Source: Pseudomonas asplenii (GTDB taxonomy: Bacteria; Pseudomonadota; Gammaproteobacteria; Pseudomonadales; Pseudomonadaceae). Taken from it: a stretch of DNA of 64,000 bases. Position 1 is the stretch's first letter; every line of letters begins with the position of its first letter. A program made the position numbers and the translations under genes. The DNA is taken from the NCBI RefSeq assembly GCF_900105475.1, contig NZ_LT629777.1, forward strand, positions 5,580,001 to 5,644,000, given 5' to 3'. The notes beneath the pieces were generated by a model. It saw only the letters and a program-made list of their open reading frames with translations. It searched no databases and was not told the DNA's origin. Of the stretch, positions 34,982 to 43,251 are shown one piece after another.

Positions 34982-35386
34982 ATGCGTTTTCTTCCGGTGT
35001 TGTTATTGATTCTGCCTTCTCTGGCGTGGGCGCTCCCGGCGCTGAAGGACACCGAGCTTTACAGCAGCAAGGCAACGGACTGTCACGATGTGGATCTCAA
35101 GACCTGGCAACATCCGGCCCGCGCTGTGTTGGAAAAACATGACATCAAGCTGGAACGAGTCCAGCTGTGCAATGAAGGTCACTACCCTATCTTCACCGGG
35201 CAAGTGCCCTACGATCCCACTGGGCAGACGAAGAACTTTTTCCTCCCGCTATACGAGGAAATGCGCAAAGCCAATGGGAAGTGGCCCTACGCAATCGTGG
35301 CCACCAGTGACGATATCGTGGTTTACGTCAGCTACCCGGCCAGCGATGGGATTTCTCTGGATTACGAACAATATGCGGAGCAGTAA
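34982..35386 (+). CDS. Small periplasmic protein, intact copy
   Basis: 134-residue exported protein: a signal peptide (MRFLPVLLLILPSLAWA) and a mature part starting near LPALKDTELYSSKATDC, with one further Cys (VQLCNEGHY) that could form a disulfide. The family is not recognised. It is notable because nearly the whole mature part is repeated at 54987-55363 with only a handful of base changes, and its signal-peptide region is partly repeated at 39972-39988. The two fragments appear to be the halves of a second copy split by the 15-kb biosynthetic island. Confidence 0.7.
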   Translation: MRFLPVLLLILPSLAWALPALKDTELYSSKATDCHDVDLKTWQHPARAVLEKHDIKLERVQLCNEGHYPIFTGQVPYDPTGQTKNFFLPLYEEMRKANGKWPYAIVATSDDIVVYVSYPASDGISLDYEQYAEQ

Positions 35387-35400
35387 ACGGGCCCCCGTGC

Positions 35401-35760
35401 CTAGCTCGCGGGCAAGAGGATCACGAAGTTCTTTTTCATGTCTTCCAGCACGGTCCATTTACCCCTGGCGCCCGGTTCGATAATGAACGTGTCGCCAGCG
35501 GTCAGTGTGACGGGGTCGCAACCCTCAAGCTCGATGACGCAGCGTCCACTCAGGACATGGCAGAACTCCCAAACTTTGTAGTCGATGCGCCACGCTCCGG
35601 TGCTGGCTTCCCATTCTCCGGAAATGCGACCTTGCTGTTCATCGTGATAGTACTTGGACGTCAGCGTATGAGGGGTGCCTTCCACGACCGCTTCAAAAAA
35701 GGGCAGGTCTCGCACCGGTTGAATATCCAGTTCGCGGAATACGGTCAGTTTCTTGTTCAT
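35401..35760 (-). CDS. Cupin-domain protein (EutQ/DUF861-like)
   Basis: 119 residues forming one small cupin barrel: WRIDYKVWEFCHVLSGRCVIELEG, then LTAGDTFIIEPGARGKWTVLE. The usual H-x-H of motif 1 is absent here, with YKVWEFCHVLSG as in the DUF861 subgroup, so metal binding and enzymatic activity are uncertain. Its start overlaps the stop of the GNAT gene by 4 bases (ATGA, 35757-35760), so both form an operon. Confidence 0.75.
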   Translation of the reverse strand: MNKKLTVFRELDIQPVRDLPFFEAVVEGTPHTLTSKYYHDEQQGRISGEWEASTGAWRIDYKVWEFCHVLSGRCVIELEGCDPVTLTAGDTFIIEPGARGKWTVLEDMKKNFVILLPAS

Positions 35761-36350
35761 GGTTTTTTCTCCAGCACGTTGTGGATAGGGCGATACATCA
35801 AATAGGCTTCACCGGTGACAGCGAGCATCGGGTGGGGAACGATCTGGCAGGTTTTAACAATCTGAAAACCGTGACGTTCGTAGAAGCGGCGTGCACCGTG
35901 GTTTTCCGCATAATCGATCAGGCATAGCCCATCCAGGCCAGAGTCCTCGGCGCGCTGCAGGGCGTGGCGAAGAAACTGGACGCCCAGCCCCTGGCTGCGC
36001 CAGGCCTCATCCAGGGCCAGGCTGGATATGTATAAGGTGTCGGGTATTTCCATGTCGGAATAAGGCGCGAGGACCGGGTCCGTCTCGACAGGCCTGTCAG
36101 GGGTCTCGCGCAAGACATAGCTATGCATCATGCCGATGACGCGCCCGTCGAAAGTGGCCATCAGGCAGTTCTTATAGGAAAAGTCGCCCTGTTCCCTGGC
36201 ATAGCGAGACGCACCGACACTCAGCAATGCTTCTCCAGGTACGGCCAGCTTGCTCCATATGTAATCGGCCATGCCCTCCGATGTCAGTTGAAAGAAGCGC
36301 GCAATATCGTGCGCGTCCGAGGCTTGGGCGGGCCTGAAGTCGATAGGCAT
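35757..36350 (-). CDS. GNAT-family N-acetyltransferase
   Basis: 197 residues. The start at 36350 (MPIDFRPAQASDAHDIARFF) is better supported by GGGAG (9-base spacer) than the ATG at 36365. The acetyl-CoA-binding motif A is LYISSLALDEAWRSQGLGVQFL (the Q/R-x-x-G-x-G/A element is RSQGLG), followed by NHGARRFYERHGF, the typical motif B. Substrate unknown. It is translationally coupled to the downstream cupin gene. Confidence 0.85.
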   Translation of the reverse strand: MPIDFRPAQASDAHDIARFFQLTSEGMADYIWSKLAVPGEALLSVGASRYAREQGDFSYKNCLMATFDGRVIGMMHSYVLRETPDRPVETDPVLAPYSDMEIPDTLYISSLALDEAWRSQGLGVQFLRHALQRAEDSGLDGLCLIDYAENHGARRFYERHGFQIVKTCQIVPHPMLAVTGEAYLMYRPIHNVLEKKP

Positions 36351-36615
36351 GTACAGTGCTCCCATGGGATCAGGTGGTTAGTTTTCAAGGATTACGCCTT
36401 TGACAGGGTGGCAGGGTAAGCGGATTGAGCGGTTCCCATCATGCTCTGGGCGAACACCGTCAGCACGATGTGCGACGCTGCCCCATGCTCAAAGGCACGT
36501 GGCCGTCTAATGGCTCAGGCCTGGGGAGTCGATCAAATAGTTGGGCTAATTAGCGCGGTGGTTACAAACTCATACTGATCCCGCCCCACCCTCACACGCG
36601 ACAAGGATTGCCGCC

Positions 36616-36960
36616 ATGCTTGCACTCAACAAACCCATCCTGGCTTCGTTCCTACTGCTAGTCTCGATCGTCTGCGCCGCCGACGATGTCATTACTCAGG
36701 AGTGGGTGCATTTGATAAAAGCCGACTTTCCCCAAGGATGCGTGACCCGACTTCGCGAATACCTCTCTACCAACGCAGCGAACGGTTTCCGAGGCGGTGC
36801 GTGGGTTGTACAGAGCTGCGAGGGTAACTTTGAATACGGCACCCGCTACTATCCACTTGGGGTGCGTACGGACGGGAAACGGATCAGCGCGAGTCGCACG
36901 CGAAAGCTTGATGACCTGACCCCGGTGCAGTTGAAGCGTATGTACTCGCTCCCGGACTGA
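36616..36960 (+). CDS. Small secreted hypothetical protein
   Basis: 114 residues with a signal peptide (KPILASFLLLVSIVCA) and an AGGATT-type ribosome site. The mature part is DDVITQEWVHLIKADFPQGC... with two cysteines (GCVT and SCEGNFEYG), which could form a disulfide, and a basic tail (GKRISASRTRKLDD). I do not recognise the family. Confidence 0.55.
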   Translation: MLALNKPILASFLLLVSIVCAADDVITQEWVHLIKADFPQGCVTRLREYLSTNAANGFRGGAWVVQSCEGNFEYGTRYYPLGVRTDGKRISASRTRKLDDLTPVQLKRMYSLPD

Positions 36961-37134
36961 ACCAGATTCGATTCAGTCAAAAAGGTAACGTTGCTTCACC
37001 TTGGTTTACGTTCTTCGCAGGGCTCTGATCAGAGATCAGCGACAGCAATACGTGACGACACCACCGACGCCACTCTTGCCACCCAGCACCTCATGACCAT
37101 GAAGTGCCAGCTTCGCATCTAACCGGATAGGCTC

Positions 37135-37521
37135 ATGACCAGAACATTACCGAAGACTGAGCTCAAGGCGCTTTTAGTGGAAGCCGATGCCAATGGGTTA
37201 GCGCCAGATGATCTTGGCGCCACTTGCGAGCAATTCGGTATTACACCGAAAGATGTGCTCAATGAACTCGCCATCGCGGTCGCAGAAGGCTATCTGGATG
37301 AGACCTTTACCTATGGTTTTTGCGACAGCGTCATGAACGGGATCATAAATGCAGTGATGGACCTGGGTATGACTGACGATATGCCTCAGCCTGCTTTTTC
37401 GCTCTACCAAGCGTTCGACCAGGGCGAGTGGATTCGCAGGGGTGACTCACCCGATAGTGACCCAAGTGAAAAATATACGCGGCCGGCAGTCCAGGAAATA
37501 TTACGCACCATTAGAGGATAG
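37135..37521 (+). CDS. Hypothetical cytosolic protein
   Basis: 128-residue acidic protein beginning MTRTLPKTELKALLVEADAN and containing YGFCDSVMNGIINAVMDLGM, then AFSLYQAFDQGEWIRRGD. It has no signal or membrane helix and the family is unrecognised. The composition looks like a genuine soluble helical protein. A degenerate intergenic repeat unit (CAACCAGACAACTCTC) follows between it and the convergent RidA gene. Confidence 0.5.
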   Translation: MTRTLPKTELKALLVEADANGLAPDDLGATCEQFGITPKDVLNELAIAVAEGYLDETFTYGFCDSVMNGIINAVMDLGMTDDMPQPAFSLYQAFDQGEWIRRGDSPDSDPSEKYTRPAVQEILRTIRG

Positions 37522-37654
37522 CTTTCAGAGTTTGAGAGCTTTTATTGCGCTTGAAAACAGCCGTGGATCGGATGGGCGCCTCTGGGGGATAGCGGCCATG
37601 CATGATTGGTCGCTTCCGCCCTCTCGGCCCCCAACCAGACAACTCTCTTTCCCT

Positions 37655-38047
37655 TTATCGCTGCACGGCGATGCATTTGATCTCCACGAGGAGGCCCGGC
37701 CGAGCCAGTTCACTGACGCCTATGCAGGTCCATGCACAAGTGCTCCTGGGAAAGACTTGATCCTTCACTCGTCTGAAGATTGGCATGTGGCGTTGCATAT
37801 CGACGTGATAAGTCGTCATTTCGACGACGTCCGCAAATTCGCAGCCACCCGCTGTCAAGACGAGCCGTAGATTCTCCCACGCAGCCAAAAATTGCTGCTC
37901 AGGATCTTCGATCACGGATAATTCCGGCGTCCGGCCTACCTGGCCTGCGCAGTAGAGCGTTTTTCCAACCTTCACCGCGGGCGCATAACCCGCTTGATCG
38001 CAGAGCAATTTCATACCGTCTGGAACGATGATCTGACGATCAGTCAT
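37655..38047 (-). CDS. RidA-family (YjgF/YER057c) protein
   Basis: 130 residues starting at 38047 (MTDRQIIVPDGMKLL). Family features: AVKVGKTLYCAGQVGRTPE, AAWENLRLVLTAGGCEFADVVEMTTY, and the C-terminal block SELARPGLLVEIKCIAV. In RidA the active-site Arg is in a C-terminal R-x-x-x-x-E pattern; here R-P-G-L-L-V-E is kept, consistent with imine deaminase-type chemistry. The open frame extends to 38119 but lacks support there. Convergent with the gene ending at 37521. Confidence 0.8.
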   Translation of the reverse strand: MTDRQIIVPDGMKLLCDQAGYAPAVKVGKTLYCAGQVGRTPELSVIEDPEQQFLAAWENLRLVLTAGGCEFADVVEMTTYHVDMQRHMPIFRRVKDQVFPRSTCAWTCIGVSELARPGLLVEIKCIAVQR

Positions 38048-38227
38048 GGTCGTGAAGTCCAAAATATAAGCGGATACGAAACCTAACCCAAGGACCAGAG
38101 CGTCATCCAATCGGGTCACTTTTCATTACGCAATCACACCCGGCAGGTGTGTTAGGCGGACGCTTACCACGCGTCTGCCGAGACTGATGCGAAGCGCTTC
38201 ACTCAAAGTGAACTGGGTTTTGAATGG

Positions 38228-38602
38228 CTACGGCATCAAGGCATATCCGTTGGCAATGGCACTGGCTTCCAGCTTCTCACGCTCGGCGTCGAGAAAAACA
38301 TACGTGGCTTGCAGGGTGGTGATCTTCGCTTGAATTTCGGCCATCTTGCTGGCGACCAGGGCCGCGCCTTGCGCACAATTGATCGTATTACCCCGCTTGG
38401 CCGCCAGGATGTCGCCAATCTCGGCGAGTGAAAAACCCACGTCCTGGGCGCTCTGGATGAACGCCAGATCCGCAACGGTCTGCTCGCTGTAGCGGCGGTA
38501 GTTATTGGCCTGTCGATGGGCCTCGATCAGCCCGAGCTGTTCGTAATAGCGCAATGCATGGCGGCCGACTCCACTGCGGCGTTCCAATTCGCCAATGTTC
38601 AC
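38228..38602 (-). CDS. MerR-family transcriptional regulator
   Basis: 124 residues with an N-terminal winged helix (MNIGELERRSGVGRHALRYYEQLGLI, then NNYRRYSEQTV) and a long dimerisation helix (ALVASKMAEIQAKITTLQATYVFLDAE). It lacks the metal-binding C-terminal cysteines of MerR/CueR; a single Cys (NTINCAQGAA) is present. It is divergent from an SDR gene, with a MerR-like dyad in the 73-bp gap, so it most likely controls that gene. Confidence 0.88.
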   Translation of the reverse strand: MNIGELERRSGVGRHALRYYEQLGLIEAHRQANNYRRYSEQTVADLAFIQSAQDVGFSLAEIGDILAAKRGNTINCAQGAALVASKMAEIQAKITTLQATYVFLDAEREKLEASAIANGYALMP

Positions 38603-38614
38603 AACAAAAATTCC

Positions 38615-38637
38615 TTGACTGTAGAGTGGGCTCTACA
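38615..38637 (+). promoter_or_regulatory. MerR-type operator/promoter for the SDR gene
   Basis: A -35-like TTGACT (38615-38620) overlaps the perfect 7-bp dyad TGTAGAG-TGGG-CTCTACA (38620-38637), as in MerR-family promoters where the dyad fills a long -35/-10 spacer. It lies between the divergent merR-type gene and the SDR gene starting at 38676. Confidence 0.7.
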
Positions 38638-38675
38638 CCTTAGCCTGCGCCGATTTTCCAAACAAGGATTCAGGC

Positions 38676-39740
38676 ATGAGCGTGGAATGCTTCGTCACCG
38701 GCGGCAGTGGGTTTGTGGGTCAACACTTATTGGCCCGTCTGACTGCGACAGGGCACAAGACCTGGGTGCTGATGCGCAGCCCAGGCAACATTGAGCGCCT
38801 CAGGGAGCAGGTCGGCCAGCTGGGCGGTAACCCGGCGTCCATCCATGCCGTTGAGGGCGATATCAGCAAAGAGGGACTGGGACTCAGCGAGGCAGACCGG
38901 CAGCGCGTGGCTTCGGTCTCGGTGGTCTTCCACGCCGCGGCGCAATTCACCTGGGGGCTGACCCTGGAGCACGCCCGCGCCGTCAACGTGCAGGGTGCGC
39001 TCAGGGTCGCCAGGCTTGCGGCGAGCCAGGGCATTCGCTTGGTGATGGTGGGTGGCTATATGCTGCAAAACCTTGCCCACCTGACCCGGGTCGGGGTGGA
39101 TCATGAGCATCCTGAAAACACGAATTGGCCCGCCGTCTACGGCCGTGTAGGGGGCTACGAAGGCAGCAAGCTCGAGTCACATTTTGCAGTGATCCGTTAC
39201 ATGCAGGACGCGGGCGCGGCGTACACGATCGTTCATCCGGCCACGGTGTGTGGTCACAGCGAGAGTGGGCACATCCCGGAAGGACAACCGCTGGCTGAAC
39301 TCATTCGGAATCTGGCACAAGGCCGGTTCAAGGCGGTCCCCGGTTCCACCAGCCACTGGTTGCCCTTGGTCAGCGTCGATTACCTGGTGACGATGATCAC
39401 CTGCGTGGCGTTCGACCCTTCGATGGTGAACCAGCAGGTCCTGGCGCTCTATGAGCACACGCCGAACCTACGCGGGATGCTTGAGCAAATGGCTACAACG
39501 CTCAAGATCAAGGCGCCCCGCCACCATGTACCGATAGGGTTGCTCAGGTGGCTTCTGAAGATTCCCGGACTGGCGGGCCGACTCTCGATCAGCACCGAGT
39601 CATTGGACTTTATCCAGACGCAGCGCTTCGACATGCGTCAGAGCAAGGCGTTGGAACAGAAGTATCGGTTAACCCATCCCGACATGACGCGAACCGTGGA
39701 AAGGACGGTGCGCTACGTCACGGGTTGCTGGCCCAGTTGA
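38676..39740 (+). CDS. Extended SDR (NAD-dependent epimerase/reductase-like)
   Basis: 354 residues with an N-terminal Rossmann motif VTGGSGFVGQHLLARL (GGxGxxG), VFHAAAQFTW in the strand-4 region, and a catalytic YEGSK (Y-x-x-x-K). The C-terminal substrate domain is of the NAD(P)-binding atypical/extended type. The substrate is unknown. It is probably induced by the divergent MerR regulator under some small-molecule stress, as is common for such pairs. Confidence 0.8.
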   Translation: MSVECFVTGGSGFVGQHLLARLTATGHKTWVLMRSPGNIERLREQVGQLGGNPASIHAVEGDISKEGLGLSEADRQRVASVSVVFHAAAQFTWGLTLEHARAVNVQGALRVARLAASQGIRLVMVGGYMLQNLAHLTRVGVDHEHPENTNWPAVYGRVGGYEGSKLESHFAVIRYMQDAGAAYTIVHPATVCGHSESGHIPEGQPLAELIRNLAQGRFKAVPGSTSHWLPLVSVDYLVTMITCVAFDPSMVNQQVLALYEHTPNLRGMLEQMATTLKIKAPRHHVPIGLLRWLLKIPGLAGRLSISTESLDFIQTQRFDMRQSKALEQKYRLTHPDMTRTVERTVRYVTGCWPS

Positions 39741-39778
39741 GGCAAGCAAGCCAGGCCGAAGCTTCGCGGGCAAGCCCC

Positions 39779-39963
39779 TCAGGCCGAAATGATCGCCTGC
39801 AACACCTGCTTGAAGTGCGCCACCTGCTCATCATCGAACGGGCCGAACACTCGCTCCTGCTGTTCACGGGCAATGGTCCACAGCGCCTCGGTCTGGTCGA
39901 TGCCCGCCGCGGACAGCCGCACACGGCCTTCCACCTCGGTCACCAAGCCTTTGCGGCACAGGT
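39779..39963 (-). pseudogene. C-terminal fragment of a MarR-family regulator
   Basis: About 60 codons: LCRKGLVTEVEGRVRLSAAG, then IDQTEALWTIAREQQERVFG and FDDEQVAHFKQVLQAII. This is the wing and last helices of a MarR repressor. The N-terminal half and recognition helix are missing, replaced at about 39963 by the start of the island junction. A single REP-like half (CTTCGCGGGCAAGCC) lies just after its stop. Confidence 0.75.
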
Positions 39964-39971
39964 TTCTTTCC

Positions 39972-39988
39972 GTGTTGTTATTGATTCT
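39972..39988 (+). repeat. 5' fragment of the split periplasmic-protein gene
   Basis: GTGTTGTTATTGATTCT is identical to 34997-35013 in the intact gene, and the translation around it (RFLSVLLLILPS) repeats its signal peptide (RFLPVLLLILPS). The match stops at TTCT. The same TTCT begins the 3' fragment at 54987. Confidence 0.65.
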
Positions 39989-40585
39989 ACCGTCTGGCGG
40001 CTACGCGCCAGTGGTGTGGATCGGCGCGACCAGATACCCGAAATGGTCAGCATCCATGTGCGACCGCCTGAAATTGAAGACAGGGTGATGCCGGGGCCCT
40101 GGGAAGGCGACTTGTTCAAAGGCAAGGCTAACAGCTCGTGTGTAGGCATGCTTGTGGAACGCACCAGTGGCTATCTGATGCTGATCAAGATGAACGACAC
40201 GACGGTGACCTCGGCGGTAGAGGGCCTCGGTGTTGCGCTCAATGGCATGCCGCTGGTGATGCGCAAGAGCATGACTTACCAGAGCCGGGAAATGCCCAGG
40301 CACGCCGAGATCACTCAGAAGACAGGCGTAGCGATCTTCTTCTGCGACCCACACAGCCCATGGCAACGCGGCAGTCACGAGAATATCAACGGCCTGATCC
40401 GGCAGTATCTACCCAGGGGCACAGACCTGTCGGTATATAGCCAGGTGGAGCTGGACGCTATCGCGCTGCGGCTGAACATGCGACCGCGTAAGCGTTTCGA
40501 TTTCAAGTGCCCCATCGAAATGATGAGCGAGGTTATGCATAAAACCGTGGGTATGCGACACGATACACCTGCCTCAATTCAATAA
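39989..40585 (+). pseudogene. IS30-family transposase, 5'-truncated
   Basis: The last 190 or so codons of an IS30-type DDE transposase: GVDRRDQIPEMVSIHVRPPE, GPWEGDLFKGKANSS (first catalytic Asp), YLMLIKMNDTT, GVAIFFCDPHSPWQRGSHEN (second Asp and catalytic Glu region) and LNMRPRKRFDFKCPIEMM. The N-terminal helix-turn-helix part is missing. It marks the left edge of the genomic island. Confidence 0.88.
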
Positions 40586-41309
40586 CTCTGTTGCACTCAG
40601 ATCCTGCATCCGCCAATTGATGTTGCATTCCTGAAAACCAATACTAAAACAACATCAAAATGATACCAATGCGGAAAACTATTGATATCAACACACCAAA
40701 AAATCTATAGAAAAATAATCGCGCGCATAACTTACTGAAAAATATAAAATGTAACATCTTGCATTGTATATAATGCTAGTGCTTTAGCAATAAATGATTG
40801 ACCAACCACCTCTTAATGAAATAGCTTATAATCGACAAGATATGTTTGCGAAAGAATATCTAAAAAATCCCAAGCCGAGGAGCAATCAATTAATAATAAA
40901 CTCATCCGACCTCGTCTTTTCCCAGAAAACAAATCAATTACATTAAGATACAAAGCTAAAATTGAAGCCGTCTCGCCTGCGGCCAAACGGGATAGTCCTT
41001 AAGAAGAATCGGTTTGCTTTTTAGGGGTAAACCTATGGTATCAAAGCTTGACCGAGCTGAAGCTCAAAGCGCTATTAGAATGGAAAGCAACGCGATTCGA
41101 TAAATATCATCTGTTGACAGAGAAGCATTTATCGCACAATGCGCGAGCTTGATTACCTTCTGAAACTTCCGCAAGCGCCTGGTGCAGGCCAGTGTAGAGC
41201 ATCTGATTTTCGATGAAGCTCAACGCCCGCTTCAGGCGCACAGCTTTAATACGTGCGAGGGATATAGATAAAAACTGCCCACAAGCAACCTTAGAAAGAG
41301 AATATCATC
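40586..41309. other. A+T-rich island segment without a supported gene
   Basis: 724 bp between the IS30 remnant and luxR. The first 400 bp are very A+T rich and include TGTATATAATGC (about 40765), a good extended -10. On the minus strand at 41117-41253 a broken frame reads RLKRALSFIENQMLYTGLHQ and stops, possibly a regulator remnant. The promoter of the luxR-type gene must be at the right end. Confidence 0.4.
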
Positions 41310-42053
41310 ATGAGCTTAAAAAAAGAGCGATATGAAGTAGATCTTTATAAGCTTTTGGAGTGCTTGAACTCCGACAGTACTGCAAAGGGCCCAGCAATTG
41401 AAAACACCCTGGAATGGGCTCGACATTACATAGACTTTAGCTGTATTGCGCTACTTACCATTAAGAATGCTTCGATTCCTTCTATCGATTTCTACTACGA
41501 AAAAAATGTTCCCGAACGCTGGCTCAAGGAGTACCACAGGAATGAATACGCTAAGGATGACCCGGTCATCCAGTACGCCTTGAATATTGGCGGCATTTTC
41601 TCATGGCGAGATGCGCTTGCTTCTTTTGATACTCCACGTGGCAGAGAGGTTGTCGCGAGGGGTGAAAAGTATGGGTTGCGACATGGCTATACTTATTTCA
41701 TGCCTGCTACAAATGGTCAACTCCAGGGGGCTAAACTTATATCGCTAGCCAATGTCAGTTCGAAGTCCGACATAATGTGCGAGTACATCGTTGCCACACT
41801 GGGAGCAGCTTTATGTTATCTAATGGAAAACGTAATCAACAAGCAAGAACTCTGCAACGTCTACTTAAATGACATTGAGCTGAAAATCCTCGATTGGTCG
41901 GCCAAAGGCAAAAGCATCTGGGAAGTTTCGAAAATAATTGATACGCCAGAGCGTACCGTGAAATACCATTTACTCAATACCTATCGAAAGCTGAAAGCCT
42001 CCAATAAGGCCCAAGCTGTCAGTACCGCTACAAAGCTCGGCTTATTGAAGTGA
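41310..42053 (+). CDS. LuxR-type quorum-sensing regulator (no luxI nearby)
   Basis: 247 residues. The N-terminal autoinducer-binding domain has conserved W/Y/D positions (FDTPRGREVVARGEKYGLRHGYTYFMPA; the upstream YHRNEYAKDDPVIQYAL matches the Y-x-x-x-DPV signature). The C-terminal LuxR HTH is LNDIELKILDWSAKGKSIWE, then IIDTPERTVKYHLLNTYRKL. No luxI synthase is in the window, so it acts as a LuxR solo or answers a signal made elsewhere. It precedes the biosynthetic operon, and an 18-bp dyad in the murB/cyclase intergenic region is its likely target. Confidence 0.88.
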   Translation: MSLKKERYEVDLYKLLECLNSDSTAKGPAIENTLEWARHYIDFSCIALLTIKNASIPSIDFYYEKNVPERWLKEYHRNEYAKDDPVIQYALNIGGIFSWRDALASFDTPRGREVVARGEKYGLRHGYTYFMPATNGQLQGAKLISLANVSSKSDIMCEYIVATLGAALCYLMENVINKQELCNVYLNDIELKILDWSAKGKSIWEVSKIIDTPERTVKYHLLNTYRKLKASNKAQAVSTATKLGLLK

Positions 42054-42057
42054 ATGA

Positions 42058-43074
42058 TCAATCGATCAATACCGGCTCACGTATCAGCTCGATATGGAAT
42101 TTGGCAAATACCAGTCGCTGCAGCAACTCGCCGAACGCGAAAATCTCAGCACCTGTGGCTCCTCCGTGATTAATTACCACCAATGGATTATGCGTATAAA
42201 TTCCTACTCGATTGACTCGAAAGCCGACATCAACGCACTGCTGAATCAGCCAGCCCGCAGATAATTTCCAGCGCCCGCCGGGCTGTTCGAATGCTGGAAC
42301 CTGGCTATAACGGGCCACCAGCCGTGTCATACATTTTGCGCTGACCACCGGATTCACGAAAAAACTACCGGCATTGCCTAGCAGACCGGGCTCTGGAAGC
42401 CGTCGATTTCGCACGCGTCTTACTGCTGCGGTAATCTCTGTCAGTGTATGGGCCTGCGGTTGAGCACCGAGTTCTTCGCGGATTTTCGTATCCAACTGTG
42501 CCCAGACTCCGCACTCTCGCATCTGGAAGAGCACACTCAAGATGACCAATTGTTGTGCGTAGCGTAATTTGAACACGCTATCCCGATAGCCCAGGCCCAG
42601 GTCGTTACGCGGTAGCCAGTACCGAGTGTGGGTCAGTCTATCAAATACCTCAACACCGACCAGGCAATCTGCAACCTCCACTCCATAAGCACCAATGTTC
42701 TGAATGGGGGCAGCCCCTACCGTGCCAGGTATGCCCGCAAGCGACTCAAGCCCTTGCAATTGCGCCTCTGCACAATACTGCACGAACCCGTCCCAATTAA
42801 CTCCCGCCCCCACACGTACCAACCGATGCGTCCCATACGAGCACAGGTCAATATCGATAAACCCTTCGAGAAGAATAACAACACCGTCAAAGTCCCGAGC
42901 TAGCAGAATATTGCTGCCGCCCCCTAAAAAAAGCACTTTCAGTGCTCTGCGTTTCGCAAACGTCAGGATTTTTTTTAGATCGTCATTCGTGCCCGTCTTG
43001 CATAACAAATGGGCACGAACATTTACCCCGAACGTGTTGAAGCTGCGAAGGGATTGTCGATAACTGATCTGCAT
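42058..43074 (-). CDS. murB: MurB homologue (UDP-N-acetylenolpyruvoylglucosamine reductase)
   Basis: 338-residue FAD-dependent MurB of the type I length class. FAD-binding elements are LFLGGGSNILLARDFDG and SLAGIPGTVGAAPIQNIGAYG. Catalytic elements are kept: GYRDSVFK (Arg), GNAGSFFVNP (Ser proton donor) and the C-terminal Glu in IELIREPVL. The chromosome of Pseudomonas should carry its own murB elsewhere, so this is probably a second, pathway-dedicated copy. Its codon use is A+T richer. It is convergent with luxR (5 bp gap) and divergent from the cyclase gene, sharing the dyad-containing promoter region. Confidence 0.9.
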   Translation of the reverse strand: MQISYRQSLRSFNTFGVNVRAHLLCKTGTNDDLKKILTFAKRRALKVLFLGGGSNILLARDFDGVVILLEGFIDIDLCSYGTHRLVRVGAGVNWDGFVQYCAEAQLQGLESLAGIPGTVGAAPIQNIGAYGVEVADCLVGVEVFDRLTHTRYWLPRNDLGLGYRDSVFKLRYAQQLVILSVLFQMRECGVWAQLDTKIREELGAQPQAHTLTEITAAVRRVRNRRLPEPGLLGNAGSFFVNPVVSAKCMTRLVARYSQVPAFEQPGGRWKLSAGWLIQQCVDVGFRVNRVGIYTHNPLVVINHGGATGAEIFAFGELLQRLVFAKFHIELIREPVLID

Positions 43075-43146
43075 GAAGAGCTCACCCAGGGCGTTGATTT
43101 CTGCTTGAAACGCTAGAAGCCTAGCGCATACAGCCCAAATCTACCC

Positions 43147-43164
43147 ACTGTCCAAACGGACACT
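43147..43164. promoter_or_regulatory. Candidate lux box in the divergent murB/cyclase promoter
   Basis: 18-bp dyad ACTGTCCAAACGGACACT (arms TGTCC/GGACA, near-symmetrical ends), the size and symmetry expected for a LuxR-family operator. It overlaps a second inverted repeat CCAAAC-N12-GTTTGG (43152-43175). It lies about 75 bp before the murB start and 88 bp before the cyclase start, so one site could control both directions. Confidence 0.5.
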
Positions 43165-43251
43165 TTACAGTTTGGCCCTTGGCACACAACATTGAATCCA
43201 AGACAAATAAAGTCATTTCAACTATTGCACTTACTATGCGAGGGTTGTGCC

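Noticed and set aside
37442..37870. 142-codon plus-strand frame after the hypothetical gene at 37135
   Set aside because: Largely antisense to the RidA gene and crosses an intergenic repeat; no ribosome site.
39548..39988. Upstream part of the frame that contains the IS30 transposase end
   Set aside because: This portion overlaps the SDR gene and the antisense MarR fragment; only the part after 39989 resembles IS30.
43171..43196. Possible sigma-54 promoter (TTGGCAC...TTG) upstream of the cyclase
   Set aside because: The -12 element is imperfect and its spacing from the -24 element is wrong by at least one base; no sigma-54 activator is in the island.
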